Shown here: piece after piece, positions 44,110-44,172 of the stretch
Layout: each line of letters opens with the position of its first letter
Position numbering within the stretch: position 1 is the stretch's first letter
Assembly: GCA_947495425.1 (NCBI GenBank)
Contig: CANLYR010000039.1
Span: 1 to 44,172 of the forward strand
From: an uncultured Aquimarina sp.
GTDB taxonomy: Bacteria > Bacteroidota > Bacteroidia > Flavobacteriales > Flavobacteriaceae
Direction of reading: 5' to 3'
Length of the DNA: 44,172 bases
Position numbers and translations under genes: made by a program
Notes under the pieces: generated by a model
Told to the model about the DNA's origin: nothing
Seen by the model: only the letters and a program-made list of their open reading frames with translations
The model's database searches: none

Positions 44110-44172
44110 ATGAAAAGAGTTGTCGATTGCATTTTAAGGAACAACGTGATAAACAAGGTGTTATTTGTAAAC
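44110..44172 (+). CDS. Possible start of a gene running off the window (partial)
   Basis: An ATG at 44110 opens a frame that stays open to the window edge, reading MKRVVDCILRNNVINKVLFV and one more residue. It is preceded by an AT-rich leader. Twenty-one codons give no family identification, and a chance open frame is possible. The remaining DNA from 43976 to 44109 holds nothing recognised. Confidence 0.3.
   Translation, partial: MKRVVDCILRNNVINKVLFVN

Overview
The window is about 44 kb of low-GC DNA from a marine-type Bacteroidota, most likely family Flavobacteriaceae; the genus is not certain, though an Aquimarina- or Zobellia-like organism would fit. The evidence is a SusC/SusD pair, lipoproteins with an acidic residue soon after the lipobox Cys, type IX secretion system (T9SS) sorting domains of both type A and type B, PorP/SprF-family proteins, SprB-like repeats, and A-rich leaders without Shine-Dalgarno sequences. 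No tRNA, rRNA, CRISPR array or transposase gene was seen.

Region 1 (1-17594) is a polysaccharide utilisation locus. In order: a possible gene tail, a GH63/MGH1-like glycosidase lipoprotein, SusC, SusD, an FG-GAP/ASPIC-UnbV lipoprotein, an exported TIM-barrel-like protein that I cannot place in a family, a DUF255/YyaL-type thioredoxin-fold lipoprotein on the minus strand, and a Cys-type sulfatase. The sulfatase points to a sulfated, probably algal, glycan.

Region 2 (17595-38267) is a repetitive accessory region built from four gene types: (a) TPR-transmembrane-LuxR-like HTH regulators, (b) large secreted proteins with SprB-like repeats and a type B T9SS sorting domain, (c) a PorP/SprF partner, and (d) calpain-like cysteine proteases with an RTX-like segment. 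The types recur as intact genes, near-identical tracts and decayed relics. There are three intact calpain-like genes plus one relic, two intact porP-like genes plus three relics (one in the first region, one at the right end), and two intact regulators plus one relic. One type B protein is cut by an amber codon inside its sorting domain. A 769-bp tract is about 98.8% identical between the two porP copies, and a 317-bp tract is about 99.4% identical between two calpain genes. This indicates recent duplication or gene conversion.

Region 3 (38268-44172) has a tectonin-like beta-propeller lipoprotein, an unrecognised lipoprotein and a secreted beta-helix protein with two repeated beta domains, a CBM-like domain and a type A sorting domain. 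It ends in a small porP-like relic and a possible start of a further gene.

Working model (inference): each regulator controls a neighbouring cassette that places SprB-like proteins on the surface through T9SS and their own PorP/SprF protein, together with surface calpain-like proteases. The cassettes are being duplicated, converted and lost.
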